The notes under the pieces were generated by a model. That model was given only the letters and a program-made list of their open reading frames with translations. It was not told the origin of the DNA and made no database searches. A DNA stretch of 64,000 nt from positions 1 through 64,000 of the forward strand of contig NZ_LHZC01000053.1 in NCBI RefSeq assembly GCF_001580615.1, read 5' to 3'. The position numbers and the translations under genes are program-made. Shown here piece by piece: positions 55,709 through 63,465 of this stretch (its first letter is position 1; each line of letters starts with the position of its first letter). The stretch is from Acetobacter malorum. Its GTDB lineage: Bacteria > Pseudomonadota > Alphaproteobacteria > Acetobacterales > Acetobacteraceae.

Positions 55709-55851
55709 GAAATGGGCCACTCCTTAATAGTCGTGGTGGGGTGGCGGACTGCATCAATTCCGCCCCTACCACTCATAAGAGCATCTGTACAGGAAAAGAT
55801 TTCTGCCCTACCTACCCTATTTCATGGATAATATTCCTTGGTAGGCGTTCC

Positions 55852-55871
55852 ATGACAAAGATAATTGTCAT
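55852..55871 (+). promoter_or_regulatory. Inverted repeat before the 55910 gene
   Basis: ATGACAA (55852-55858) and TTGTCAT (55865-55871) form a perfect 7-6-7 inverted repeat 38 nt before the start codon. This is a typical place for a repressor operator. Binding is inference. Confidence 0.4.
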
Positions 55872-55909
55872 ACTATCTATCGGTTAACTCGTGAGCAGAA
55901 AGCCTTTTT

Positions 55910-57265
55910 ATGATCATCGACCTTACTACCGCGTACGGCATCGCAAGACGCTATTCGCAGCGCGTAAGCGAAAGCTATCGTGACTGCCGAAGTCGCATTT
56001 TTTATTCCTCTCAATCGGCATTCCTTGAATCCTGTAACCTCTCGAAAGGCACGACAAGGAAACTGCCGGTTGGGATGATGAATGCACGCATCTCAAAACT
56101 GTTCACGAGCCTCCCAGATGATCCTTCCATCGAGAAGAAAACCGCTTTCAGGAAGAGTGGTATGTCCTCGACTAATTTCTCCGGGCTCTCCACCTGCGGT
56201 TTCTTAAGACGGGAGATTTTCCACATGGATTCTCCCGAGGTTTACAAGAGATCTACGCCACTCGTAATGGCGGCCGACCTGTTCCGCCACACCGGAGGCA
56301 ATGCCTCTTATCGATCCATGAACAGTCACATCGTGATCGATCAGTATAGCCTTGCCAGATGGTTTTCCAGGCGCAGAAATGACGTCAAGGACATCGACTT
56401 CTGTCAGGCCGTACACCATGCCGCTCCACTGCTTTACGCGCTGCAGTCTGTCGCATTCAACGACCCCCTGCGTGGGCCGGATGGGGAGGTTATCCCCCGC
56501 CACGGTGAGGCGCAGCCTGAAGAAACCTGCAAACGAATGATCAGGCCCTGCGACTTCATCATCCCGGTACCGGGCGGAGTTCTTGCTGGTGGTTCAGAGA
56601 TCGTCGCGACGACAGAAATTGGCGGTGAACTGGAGTGGGATATCCGACCAAAGAGAGATGTAAACGCATCCATGTCAATCTCACCGCGGGAGCCTTCTGT
56701 GCTCGCCCCGGCTATGCGCATAAGAACGTTTTTGTCCGAGGACATGCTCCCAGATCATCTGGTTGAGCTATGCCACAAGATTATCCCGTGGATGCACGGG
56801 ATTGATGACGAAAAAACCAATCAGATCAGATCAGGCGACACGACAGTGGAGGTCGGAGGCCACTCCATCGCCGACCTCTACAATGAGATGAACAGCGAAC
56901 TAAAGATCTGGCGCAGGCGCCTTCTTCAGAAGGGTCACTACAACATAAATTTTCTTGAAACGCAGGACAACTGGCAGCGCTATGTGGCCAAGAAAGAGGT
57001 TACGGATGAAAAAAGAATTGCCCGTCTGATCGGTATCCCGGAAGGGGATGTGAAGCTGCCGGAACTATTCCGACATGGGAAAGGGGCCAGCACTACGGAC
57101 ACCCCGGCCCTGTCTTACAGCTACGCACCTTTGGACGACATTCGGCACATCAGCGATGTTCACGCAGCAGATGAAATGGCAAGCGAGGCGTACAACGATC
57201 CGACCAATGCCCAACCGGATGAAGAGGTGCTTACCTCAGGAATCATTGCCCCTGTCATGGCATAG
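55910..57265 (+). CDS. Hypothetical protein, 451 aa
   Basis: Not recognised. The product MIIDLTTAYGIARRYSQRVS is soluble, with an N-terminal basic part (DCRSRIFYSSQ, NLSKGTTRKL), a middle domain (DQYSLARWFSRRRNDVKDI) and a helical C-terminal part with IWRRRLLQKGHYNINFLE. Its place 200 nt after a candidate origin region would suit a replication or transfer protein, but no initiator or relaxase motif is visible. An inverted repeat lies in its promoter region and a hairpin follows its stop by 80 nt. Confidence 0.6.
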   Translation: MIIDLTTAYGIARRYSQRVSESYRDCRSRIFYSSQSAFLESCNLSKGTTRKLPVGMMNARISKLFTSLPDDPSIEKKTAFRKSGMSSTNFSGLSTCGFLRREIFHMDSPEVYKRSTPLVMAADLFRHTGGNASYRSMNSHIVIDQYSLARWFSRRRNDVKDIDFCQAVHHAAPLLYALQSVAFNDPLRGPDGEVIPRHGEAQPEETCKRMIRPCDFIIPVPGGVLAGGSEIVATTEIGGELEWDIRPKRDVNASMSISPREPSVLAPAMRIRTFLSEDMLPDHLVELCHKIIPWMHGIDDEKTNQIRSGDTTVEVGGHSIADLYNEMNSELKIWRRRLLQKGHYNINFLETQDNWQRYVAKKEVTDEKRIARLIGIPEGDVKLPELFRHGKGASTTDTPALSYSYAPLDDIRHISDVHAADEMASEAYNDPTNAQPDEEVLTSGIIAPVMA

Positions 57266-57345
57266 AATGAGTGCACGCAACTTCTGAAACAGTCGCAAGC
57301 TTCTTTTAGTCTGGATTTGCCACAAAAACTCCTTTAAACGGACCA

Positions 57346-57371
57346 CGACTTCCAGACAGGAGTCGACTTTT
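57346..57371 (+). terminator. Probable terminator / competing hairpin
   Basis: CGACT(T)CC pairs with GGAGTCG across an AGACA loop, followed by ACTTTTT, 80 nt after the stop of the 55910 gene. A second right arm GGAGTCGTG at 57398-57406 can pair with the same left arm (CACGACTTCC), so two structures can compete. Confidence 0.45.
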
Positions 57372-57665
57372 TCAGAACGGATTCTGCATTTTGATATGGA
57401 GTCGTGAAGCTAAATTGGCAGTAAGGCAGCGACATTATGCCAACACCTTCCCTAGCCTCACTTTCTCCATTTTGGGAAAAAGTTACGCTGTACTTAAGGC
57501 GGAATTACGCGTAAATTCTCTCTCATAACAAGGCCATGTGGCCCACTACAGTAAGCTGAAGTTCCACATCTTCTGCGGTGGTCGCGACATTAAGCCATTC
57601 TGAAAAAAAAACCTTGATCGGAAAATCTCCGTTCAGACGTTCGTATGTAAAAAAGAAAGTGGAAC
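57372..57665. other. Intergenic region
   Basis: About 290 nt before the 57666 gene, part of a 400-nt gap. Apart from the second hairpin arm at 57398 I see no gene and no clear promoter in it. Confidence 0.4.
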
Positions 57666-58457
57666 ATGATTATATTTTTGTGTGGGCAGAGCCGTAAAGC
57701 TTATGCACTCAGGGCTATGGAGGCCCCGGTAAAAACACGAGAGTTCGCACAGGCCTATGTCGAGGCCACCTCTTTGATTGGACTCGACCTGAGAATGGTT
57801 CTTGTGGTCGTAACCGGGTCGTGGATTTTCCCACATGCCGGAAGTCCGGGTCAGGAAAAACGATGCCTTATTACGGAGGATGATGGCGCAGGACGCAACG
57901 AATTGTATAGCGAATGCATTTCACGCCTCCCCCCTTCTCCGTCCGCCGCATCTGAGACAGTTGTCGTCCTGATCTCAGAGGCAAGTATCAACGATCTGCC
58001 AGGAGAAGACGTTAAACCAGCGGCTATGCTGAGCGCATGTTTTGACGTGGCTTCATGGTTCGTAGACACATTGCCACACGCAGAAGTTCCGAGTGAAACG
58101 GGCCTTACAAAACACCAGTATATGGCTTTCACCCTTGGTGTTTTCGCGGCCGTTCTGTCTTTCGGCCTGTCTCAGTATGGCATGTCAACCGCTGCAGACG
58201 CACGGCGGATGGAGGCCGCGATCACCGGCATCACCATCGAGAAGGTGGCCGAAATCTGGGCACATGAACAGAACCTGAGAGAACTTGCTCAGACCGAGAT
58301 AATGAACGCCTACATGCAAAACAAACCAAATATGATCCGCCAGCTTTCAGGCGCCATACGGTCTGTCTCGGATCTACCTGAAGCCCATTCAAGTAAAGAG
58401 CCAGAAGGCGTCCTACTTCACGCCCTAACGCACTGCACAAGGCTGCTGCTGTTGTGA
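57666..58457 (+). CDS. Hypothetical protein with C-terminal-half membrane segment
   Basis: Not recognised. The 263-aa product starts MIIFLCGQSRKAYALRA. The first 150 residues form a soluble alpha/beta-like domain with VLVVVTGSWIFPHAG and a Ser/Pro loop. A hydrophobic segment follows (YMAFTLGVFAAVLSFGLSQY, about residues 156-175), then a coiled-helix tail with EKVAEIWAHEQNLRELAQTE. It may be anchored by one helix with both ends outside or inside. It converges on the 58469 gene (11 nt between stops). Confidence 0.55.
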   Translation: MIIFLCGQSRKAYALRAMEAPVKTREFAQAYVEATSLIGLDLRMVLVVVTGSWIFPHAGSPGQEKRCLITEDDGAGRNELYSECISRLPPSPSAASETVVVLISEASINDLPGEDVKPAAMLSACFDVASWFVDTLPHAEVPSETGLTKHQYMAFTLGVFAAVLSFGLSQYGMSTAADARRMEAAITGITIEKVAEIWAHEQNLRELAQTEIMNAYMQNKPNMIRQLSGAIRSVSDLPEAHSSKEPEGVLLHALTHCTRLLLL

Positions 58458-58468
58458 TCTGACCCCTT

Positions 58469-59269
58469 TCAGATTTCGATCCCCATTACCTTAGCCAGCA
58501 TCACCGGGTCGACGGCGTTAGCATTCCCTGATGGAATGCGACCATCGACCCGACATGAGCTTTTCTGGTTCTTTAGTGAGGGGGCCTTGCCTGAATTCAC
58601 GCCTCTCCCCCTCACAATCCCTACAGGCAAAGCCGCAGCAGACATGGTGCGCGGGTTCGGGAAGGTCATACTCCAGGCGATGTCTCCGGGCTTGTTAAAG
58701 CGCAGCCAGAAATTCAGTCCCCTTGCGACGTTCTTCCACTGGGCCCTGACTGTTCCGGTCTTGTCCGATAACAGTTCTGGCGGCCTAAGGGTGCCGTTGA
58801 CCTCAAAATATGTGATCACCGCGAGGGCGCTGGAATTGTTCGGGGGGATCTCTCCGGGCTTCAACCCTTTCCCATTGGCTAGGCTCTGGAGAGACCGTTT
58901 CACAGCATCGATGCAGGCGATGTCAGGCCGCCTGGTTTCCTCGGACTGTAGTGGCCTGGCGATGCCGGCAGTTGCCTCTGGGCAGGCAGAAATGATGGCT
59001 TGAAGGGCCTCAGCAGTTGTCGTCGCATGGGATACATCTGCGGTCAGCATCTTCTTCTCTTTGGTAGTGTTTCTGATCCTCCTGCCACTACCATCCATAT
59101 CTCCCCAGATCAGATCAGCAATCACCATGTCACCATCAAAGGCTGTAACTGCGATTCTGAATGATCGAGTTTGCCCGGAGACTACCAGAGGCCTGGTTAA
59201 TGTGGCGGCCTCGCCCCTGCGCATGCTTAGAGCTTTAAAATATTGCGAAACAATAGGAGGGCATCCCAT
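58469..59269 (-). CDS. Hypothetical protein, 266 aa
   Basis: Not recognised. The ATG at 59269 has AAGGAG eight bases upstream. The sequence MGCPPIVSQYFKALSMRRGE leads into a beta-rich part (FRIAVTAFDGDMVIADLIWG), a helical middle with several Ala and Cys (AIISACPEATAGIARPLQ) and a second beta part (GLNFWLRFNKPGDIAWSMTF). No signal peptide. The last third is Lys/Arg-rich. Function unknown. Confidence 0.55.
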   Translation of the reverse strand: MGCPPIVSQYFKALSMRRGEAATLTRPLVVSGQTRSFRIAVTAFDGDMVIADLIWGDMDGSGRRIRNTTKEKKMLTADVSHATTTAEALQAIISACPEATAGIARPLQSEETRRPDIACIDAVKRSLQSLANGKGLKPGEIPPNNSSALAVITYFEVNGTLRPPELLSDKTGTVRAQWKNVARGLNFWLRFNKPGDIAWSMTFPNPRTMSAAALPVGIVRGRGVNSGKAPSLKNQKSSCRVDGRIPSGNANAVDPVMLAKVMGIEI

Positions 59270-59505
59270 CCCATTCTCTCCTTGCTTGTCGATTAATCCA
59301 TATCAAAATGATTTCTCCTTGCCTCGTGTGGCAGTCAAAGAGAAGGGTCGACTCAGTTCATTGTTAAGCATACCCAACAAAAAATTAGTTCCAAATTATT
59401 TCTGAAAAAAGTGATCCGGCCCAATCGCCTTGAAATGGTTTTTCGAATTTTACACTAAGATTAATGAAAAAATGCCTTAGAGGAGCATCGGCTTATATGC
59501 CGCGT
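59270..59505. other. AT-rich intergenic DNA
   Basis: Left part of a 309-nt divergent gap; it must hold the promoter of the 58469-59269 gene. I see no gene. The right part holds the promoter and palindrome described separately. Confidence 0.4.
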
Positions 59506-59534
59506 TTGCCATTTCGATTTGCTGGCTATATAAT
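59506..59534 (+). promoter_or_regulatory. Sigma-70 promoter of the winged-helix gene
   Basis: -35 TTGCCA (59506-59511), 17-nt spacer, -10 TATAAT (59529-59534). The ATG follows 44 nt later with AGGA upstream. This is the best consensus promoter I can see in the window. Confidence 0.7.
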
Positions 59535-59548
59535 AAGGAATAAATCAT

Positions 59549-59563
59549 AATTATCAGATAATT
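59549..59563 (+). promoter_or_regulatory. Palindromic operator candidate
   Basis: AATTATC-A-GATAATT is a perfect 7-1-7 palindrome lying just after the predicted transcription start, where a bound repressor would block RNA polymerase. The downstream gene encodes a winged-helix-like protein, so autoregulation is plausible. Confidence 0.5.
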
Positions 59564-59578
59564 GGAGAGGAAAGAAAA

Positions 59579-59824
59579 ATGACAGACCAGATTAAGAAGG
59601 CCCCACTGGCCAGCCTCACCGACACGCAGAGACTTGTTTATCATTGGGCAAAGCGCCTCAATTACCCCGGAACTCCTGAACTCATCAGGGAATCCCGGTA
59701 TTTGTCAGAGCCTGCCTTGACCATGTCACGAGTAAGATCAACCTTGAATTCGCTTTCCAAAAAAGGTTTGGTTAAGGTAGTCCCTCAAAGCGATGATGTT
59801 GAACGCTGGCAAATTTGTCCTTAA
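59579..59824 (+). CDS. Small winged-helix-like regulator
   Basis: An 81-aa product. Helices ASLTDTQRLVYHWAKRLN, GTPELIRESRYL and ALTMSRVRSTLNSLSKKGLV form a winged helix pattern in which the third is the recognition helix; the wing is VKVVPQSDDVERWQI. The ribosome site GGAGAGGA and a consensus promoter lie in front. It probably represses its own promoter through the palindrome at 59549-59563. A second short gene follows 45 nt later. Confidence 0.65.
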   Translation: MTDQIKKAPLASLTDTQRLVYHWAKRLNYPGTPELIRESRYLSEPALTMSRVRSTLNSLSKKGLVKVVPQSDDVERWQICP

Positions 59825-59869
59825 AAGAGCCTCACGCCACTAAAGACTGAATGGATCTTCATACAAACA

Positions 59870-60097
59870 ATGCGCGATAAGATAGCAAACGCTAAAAACG
59901 ACGCCGTGATAATGGCTTCTGTCCCAGGGAGCGTAGGTCAACTGACTGAAGCTCTCAAGAACGCGCGTGTTGCTGAGAACATCCCTGAAGGGGATTATGT
60001 CAGAGACGCATACAATGCCATTCAAAGGCTGAAACGCGCTCGGAAAATCCGGTTCCATCATGGGAATGGTATCTGGCGGGAATATTTGAAAGGTTGA
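59870..60097 (+). CDS. Small hypothetical protein, 75 aa
   Basis: Not recognised. The sequence MRDKIANAKNDAVIMASVPG is followed by GQLTEALKNARVAENIPEGD and AYNAIQRLKRARKIRFHHG, with a Trp-Arg-Glu end. This looks like a second winged-helix-like domain (helix, helix, recognition helix, wing) and may be a paired partner of the gene before it. The ribosome site is poor. A strong hairpin (60104-60123) follows the stop. Confidence 0.5.
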   Translation: MRDKIANAKNDAVIMASVPGSVGQLTEALKNARVAENIPEGDYVRDAYNAIQRLKRARKIRFHHGNGIWREYLKG

Positions 60098-60141
60098 TAT
60101 TCTCCCCGCCCTGAAGGGCGGGGCTTTACGGCGCATCCGGT
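60094..60141 (+). repeat. 48-bp hairpin repeat, copy 2; also a terminator
   Basis: A perfect stem CCCCGCCC / GGGCGGGG with loop TGAA (60104-60123) is followed by CTTTA and a GGCGCAT element. It matches the degenerate copy at 24775-24822. It can act as the terminator of the small gene before it; its form resembles the ends of IS200/IS605-group elements. Confidence 0.55.
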
Positions 60142-60152
60142 AAGCCCTCCTT

Positions 60153-60803
60153 TTATGGGGCCGGTGTGTCCAGCTCCCAATTTTCTGCCAGTTCGCACGC
60201 CTGAGAAAATTCCAAATCGAAATCTACGGACAACACACCACAGGCGTGACGTAAGTCCGACCACTCTTCTTGTGACAGGTTATCCCAGTCCAGATCGTCT
60301 GCATCCAAGCCACATCCGCCCCACCCTTCTCTTTTGACCATATCGGCCAAAGCCCAGGCCGGACGGAGCGCAGGCATCATGCCCCTCTCCGGGGGGATGG
60401 AAAGGCCCTCGCTAACCTCTCGCATCCATACTGCCGGCATGGGGAAAACATTATAAGGCGCAATCTTGTAGTGCGGACGCCGTTGGTGAACAGCAATGTC
60501 CGGGCGCTGCTGGATCTGCGTTGTCCATCCAGCCATCCTGAGAGGTTCGATCCCGATACAGATCGCCGTCGGCATCGCCATAAGCGTAGCCCGCCTCCAA
60601 TCGACATGAGGATAGAAGAGGGTGTTTGCATAGACGTCGCTATGCCCCCCCAGCCCTTCGATTAGCCCCCGGCTTTTCCAGGCATGCAGATATTGAGACG
60701 CCAGCCTAGAGTCCCAGCCAAATCGCATAGTTAGATCGGAGCCTCGGAAAAAAGGAGGGAGCTGCTTCAACCGTTCGGTCGCTGATACGGTCTTCCTGCT
60801 CAT
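60153..60803 (-). CDS. AbiEi-like antitoxin of a type IV-style TA pair
   Basis: A 216-aa product that begins MSRKTVSATERLKQLPPFF. An N-terminal winged-helix domain is visible (FRGSDLTMRFGWDSRLASQY, then WKSRGLIEGLGGHSDVYAN), typical of AbiEi antitoxins that repress their own promoter. A C-terminal domain with acidic patches follows (LDADDLDWDNLSQEEWSDL). It overlaps the toxin gene by four bases (ATGA). The usual abiEi-abiEii order is reversed here: this gene is second. Confidence 0.62.
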   Translation of the reverse strand: MSRKTVSATERLKQLPPFFRGSDLTMRFGWDSRLASQYLHAWKSRGLIEGLGGHSDVYANTLFYPHVDWRRATLMAMPTAICIGIEPLRMAGWTTQIQQRPDIAVHQRRPHYKIAPYNVFPMPAVWMREVSEGLSIPPERGMMPALRPAWALADMVKREGWGGCGLDADDLDWDNLSQEEWSDLRHACGVLSVDFDLEFSQACELAENWELDTPAP

Positions 60804-61690
60804 AGGGATGGTCCATCATATTGATTTGCTTCCCTATCCAGGCGGCACGTGCGTTCCCGTACTAATTCCTGCATTACGTTGATCCCGTCTGACAGCGCCA
60901 ACCGGGATTCTTCAATCATCTCGGCCGCAATCTCTTTCGACAAGGGCCAGGATCGAGGGAGCCATCTTTGAAGATCCCGGTAAATTGCATCCACATCTCC
61001 AGGCATTGAAGCAAAGCGACTTGAAGCCTTCTCCAGCCAATTTTCTGGGTCTTCAGACGGGTAGATATCTAATCTTGTTTCAAGGCTATCTTCTGAGACT
61101 TGTGAGGCCTGCCCTTGCTTCCTGATCCAGTACAAGTCGAAAACATCCCTCGCCTTCAAATGTCCCCTTGCGGCTACAGCAAAGACCTTATCAGCATAAA
61201 TTTCATTGATGGACGCAACATTAACCTGCGCAGTAAGCCCCGCTGAAGGTCCATAACCAAGGCGAACTGGGGTGATTAGAGCATCAATATTTTCTAACGA
61301 ACTCGAAGGGGCTTTCCATAGCTCCACCTTGACCTGTACGGTGCCCATCACGTCTGGCCGGCCAAGGTTAACAAGGAATGATAATGGATTTTTTTCGGTT
61401 TTAATCTTGGAAATTGTAAGGTCCATGTCTCGGGGCAATGCTCCGGAAACACTGAGACGCGACTTAACAGAAGATGCGATAGAATTCAGATTAAGATCTT
61501 CGTTGACCATGAAGTCTAGATCTTCACTGAACCGCGGGGATCCATAGGCTAGGTGGAGACTTGTTCCGCCCTGAAAAATCAGATCGCCCGGCCTCCAGCG
61601 GCGAGAAGAAACAAGAGCTTCCAGCGTCGCGACATGTAGTGTCTGCCTGAAGTTGAAGGCGTCCGTCGCACTCAGAACCGTTTTTGCCAT
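60800..61690 (-). CDS. AbiEii/AbiGii-type nucleotidyltransferase toxin
   Basis: A 296-aa product. The nucleotidyltransferase signature FQGGTSLHLAYGSPRFSEDL, closing with DF (about residues 39-60), has the GGTSL motif and the metal-binding DLDF acids of DNA-polymerase-beta-like AbiEii toxins (MenT family). A following conserved block reads LITPVRLGYGPSAG; then EIYADKVFAVAARGHLKARD with a catalytic Lys, then a helical C-terminal part. Toxins of this family add nucleotides to tRNAs and stop growth or phage. It is the first gene of the pair. Confidence 0.85.
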   Translation of the reverse strand: MAKTVLSATDAFNFRQTLHVATLEALVSSRRWRPGDLIFQGGTSLHLAYGSPRFSEDLDFMVNEDLNLNSIASSVKSRLSVSGALPRDMDLTISKIKTEKNPLSFLVNLGRPDVMGTVQVKVELWKAPSSSLENIDALITPVRLGYGPSAGLTAQVNVASINEIYADKVFAVAARGHLKARDVFDLYWIRKQGQASQVSEDSLETRLDIYPSEDPENWLEKASSRFASMPGDVDAIYRDLQRWLPRSWPLSKEIAAEMIEESRLALSDGINVMQELVRERTCRLDREANQYDGPSL

Positions 61691-61712
61691 GGGTATTCTC
61701 TCAGTTTTTTGC

Positions 61713-61823
61713 GCAAAGTTTATTAGCTTTTTTATAGAGAAACTTGACGCATATGAGAAGAGGCCGCCTTACATTGTGATGGCAAGAATGCAAAGTTTAT
61801 TACCTGAAAAGCTAATAAACTTT
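61713..61823. promoter_or_regulatory. Three copies of a 12-17 nt operator before the toxin gene
   Basis: AAAGTTTATTAGCTTTT (61715-61731) and its exact reverse complement AAAAGCTAATAAACTTT (61807-61823) flank a third, direct copy of CAAAGTTTATTA (61791-61802). The left copy lies 25 nt upstream of the toxin start codon. This fits cooperative autorepression by the AbiEi-like winged-helix protein. The divergent gene at 62021 could be controlled as well. Confidence 0.6.
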
Positions 61824-62020
61824 ACGCCGATCTCTGGGTAAGCTCATATATTTCAGTAACTTACCAAATCGGTCCATGGTGCCATTCATTCTCTGTCTAT
61901 GCTGTGAGGGGGCATGCTTTTCATAGCACTTGAAGATCAGCTTTATCCTATTGATACCGCTGTCACGTGGCTAAGATTTACGAGAGGACATCTCATGTCA
62001 AAAACCGGACGGAGGGGCAC

Positions 62021-63079
62021 GTGGGGAAAATACTCGACTTCTTATTTAAGTCTTCTCAAGCGCACACGGACCACGACTTTTCGTCGATTAGTGCTTCGGA
62101 GGCTTATAATGCGGGCCTCATGGGGGCTGCTGCCCGTCAAGCCACACGGGGGGATGCTCATGCAGCCGAGAAGCTCGGGCTTATTTTCCTTATGTCCGAC
62201 GAGTTTCACTCCGCAGACTTCTGGCTTGATCGCGCCTCAAGAATGGGCCTCCCCTCCGCCCTCCGAAGGAGAGCAGAACTGCATCTGATGTTTTGCTCTC
62301 GCCCTGTGGAGCCAAATTTTATGGCCCGTGGCATGCCTTCCCTTGATATTGCTCTCTCTCTGGCTGATCAGGCGATACGGTCTGGCGTTGAAAAGAGCCT
62401 CACCCTCAAAGCTCGCATATTACAGGCCAGATCAGACCCGGCAGCCTTATCGGATAATGCTGAGTTCCTGGCCGCCTGCTTTGCAGCGGCCGCTGAGGAG
62501 AAGGATGATTGGGCGCGCATGATCATGATGATCGGATCTATGTCCGGCAATGTTATCTGCTTGCAAGGCAAAGATAAGCACGCGGCGGTCATGGGTTGGC
62601 TTGAGCATGGGGAACGTGGGCAGTTAACCAGCACCTATGCAGCAAAACTCTTTATGGGGAAATTCCTGGAGGGGGATTACATGGAATTGCTGCGTTTCTC
62701 GGCTTCGGAGGGCAATAGCGACGGTCTTTATCTTCTGGGAAAGCACCAGATGATCATCGAAAAAAACTGCGACGAGGGCGAGACGATGGTAAGGCGGTCC
62801 ATACGTAAGGGAAATGTCGAGGCCATGGCCTTCCTGGCTGATTATAAAGCCTCCCACCCTGACATGGCCTCTCAGATGGAAGCCGACATCCTCTACAGAG
62901 ACGCCTCCGAGAGAGGACACCTTGGCGCAAGAGCGATTATGGCAATCCGCGGACTTCAGGATCAAGCGCGAGGAATGTCCAAGGATCGTTGCCTAGAAAT
63001 ACTGAAGGATTGTTTCCTTAAGAATGTGCCTGCCGCCAGGTTGTTTGCTCAAAGGCACAAACTCTTTTTGCCCGCTTAA
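62021..63079 (+). CDS. Sel1/TPR-like repeat protein
   Basis: A 352-aa product. GTG 62021 has GGAGG five bases upstream; a GTG at 61967 without a ribosome site is the alternative. The protein is all-helical with Ala/Gly-rich hairpins about 36 residues apart (EAYNAGLMGAAARQATRGDA, HAAEKLGLIFLMSDEFH, GNSDGLYLLGKHQMIIEKN, GNVEAMAFLADYK, RGHLGARAIMAI), like Sel1 repeats used as protein-protein scaffolds. No signal peptide. It lies beyond the toxin promoter region on the opposite strand. Confidence 0.65.
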   Translation: MGKILDFLFKSSQAHTDHDFSSISASEAYNAGLMGAAARQATRGDAHAAEKLGLIFLMSDEFHSADFWLDRASRMGLPSALRRRAELHLMFCSRPVEPNFMARGMPSLDIALSLADQAIRSGVEKSLTLKARILQARSDPAALSDNAEFLAACFAAAAEEKDDWARMIMMIGSMSGNVICLQGKDKHAAVMGWLEHGERGQLTSTYAAKLFMGKFLEGDYMELLRFSASEGNSDGLYLLGKHQMIIEKNCDEGETMVRRSIRKGNVEAMAFLADYKASHPDMASQMEADILYRDASERGHLGARAIMAIRGLQDQARGMSKDRCLEILKDCFLKNVPAARLFAQRHKLFLPA

Positions 63080-63312
63080 TCATCCCTCATGATATTGCCA
63101 ACGATGGGGGACAGGAGGAAGCAAAAAGACACGGCCAGGCTTAGGATCGACAAAGCCGTCTCAACAAACCTACCCTCCGCGACCTGATGAAACACGAAAG
63201 AGACAAGAAAGAGGGCCGCCGAAGCGTAAAAAATGGCGATCCCATTGTCGTCTAGCCAAGGCGCATATTTATTCTTGATGACGTCCGCGCAAGCTTCCTT
63301 CTGGTATTTCAT
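63076..63312 (-). CDS. Small membrane protein, 78 aa
   Basis: Not recognised. Two transmembrane helices are predicted by eye (AIFYASAALFLVSFVFHQV and ALSILSLAVSFCFLLSPIVG) with a short charged loop (AEGRFVET) between and charged N-terminal residues (MKYQKEACADVIKNKYAPW). Its stop overlaps the convergent Sel1-like gene by four bases. Function unknown. Confidence 0.55.
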   Translation of the reverse strand: MKYQKEACADVIKNKYAPWLDDNGIAIFYASAALFLVSFVFHQVAEGRFVETALSILSLAVSFCFLLSPIVGNIMRDD

Positions 63313-63465
63313 AACTTCTGTCTGCGCGGCCTTCGCCTCCGCTGCCTCCGTGTCGATATATATTGAAGTATCAATCGCCTAGACGATATTATATTCATGA
63401 TATTGATCGGACTGCCCCGTTCGCAAGGCCTGTTGTCACGACGTTCTGCTTTTTGGAGTTTTTTA

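Noticed and set aside
53985..55831. Many overlapping small frames on both strands
   Set aside because: Translations are repeat-driven or low-complexity (Arg/Pro/Gly-rich, or Lys/Phe runs from the T-rich tract) and none has a ribosome site plus a plausible protein.
55910..57265. Calling this gene a replication initiator
   Set aside because: Only its position supports it; no initiator motif is visible.
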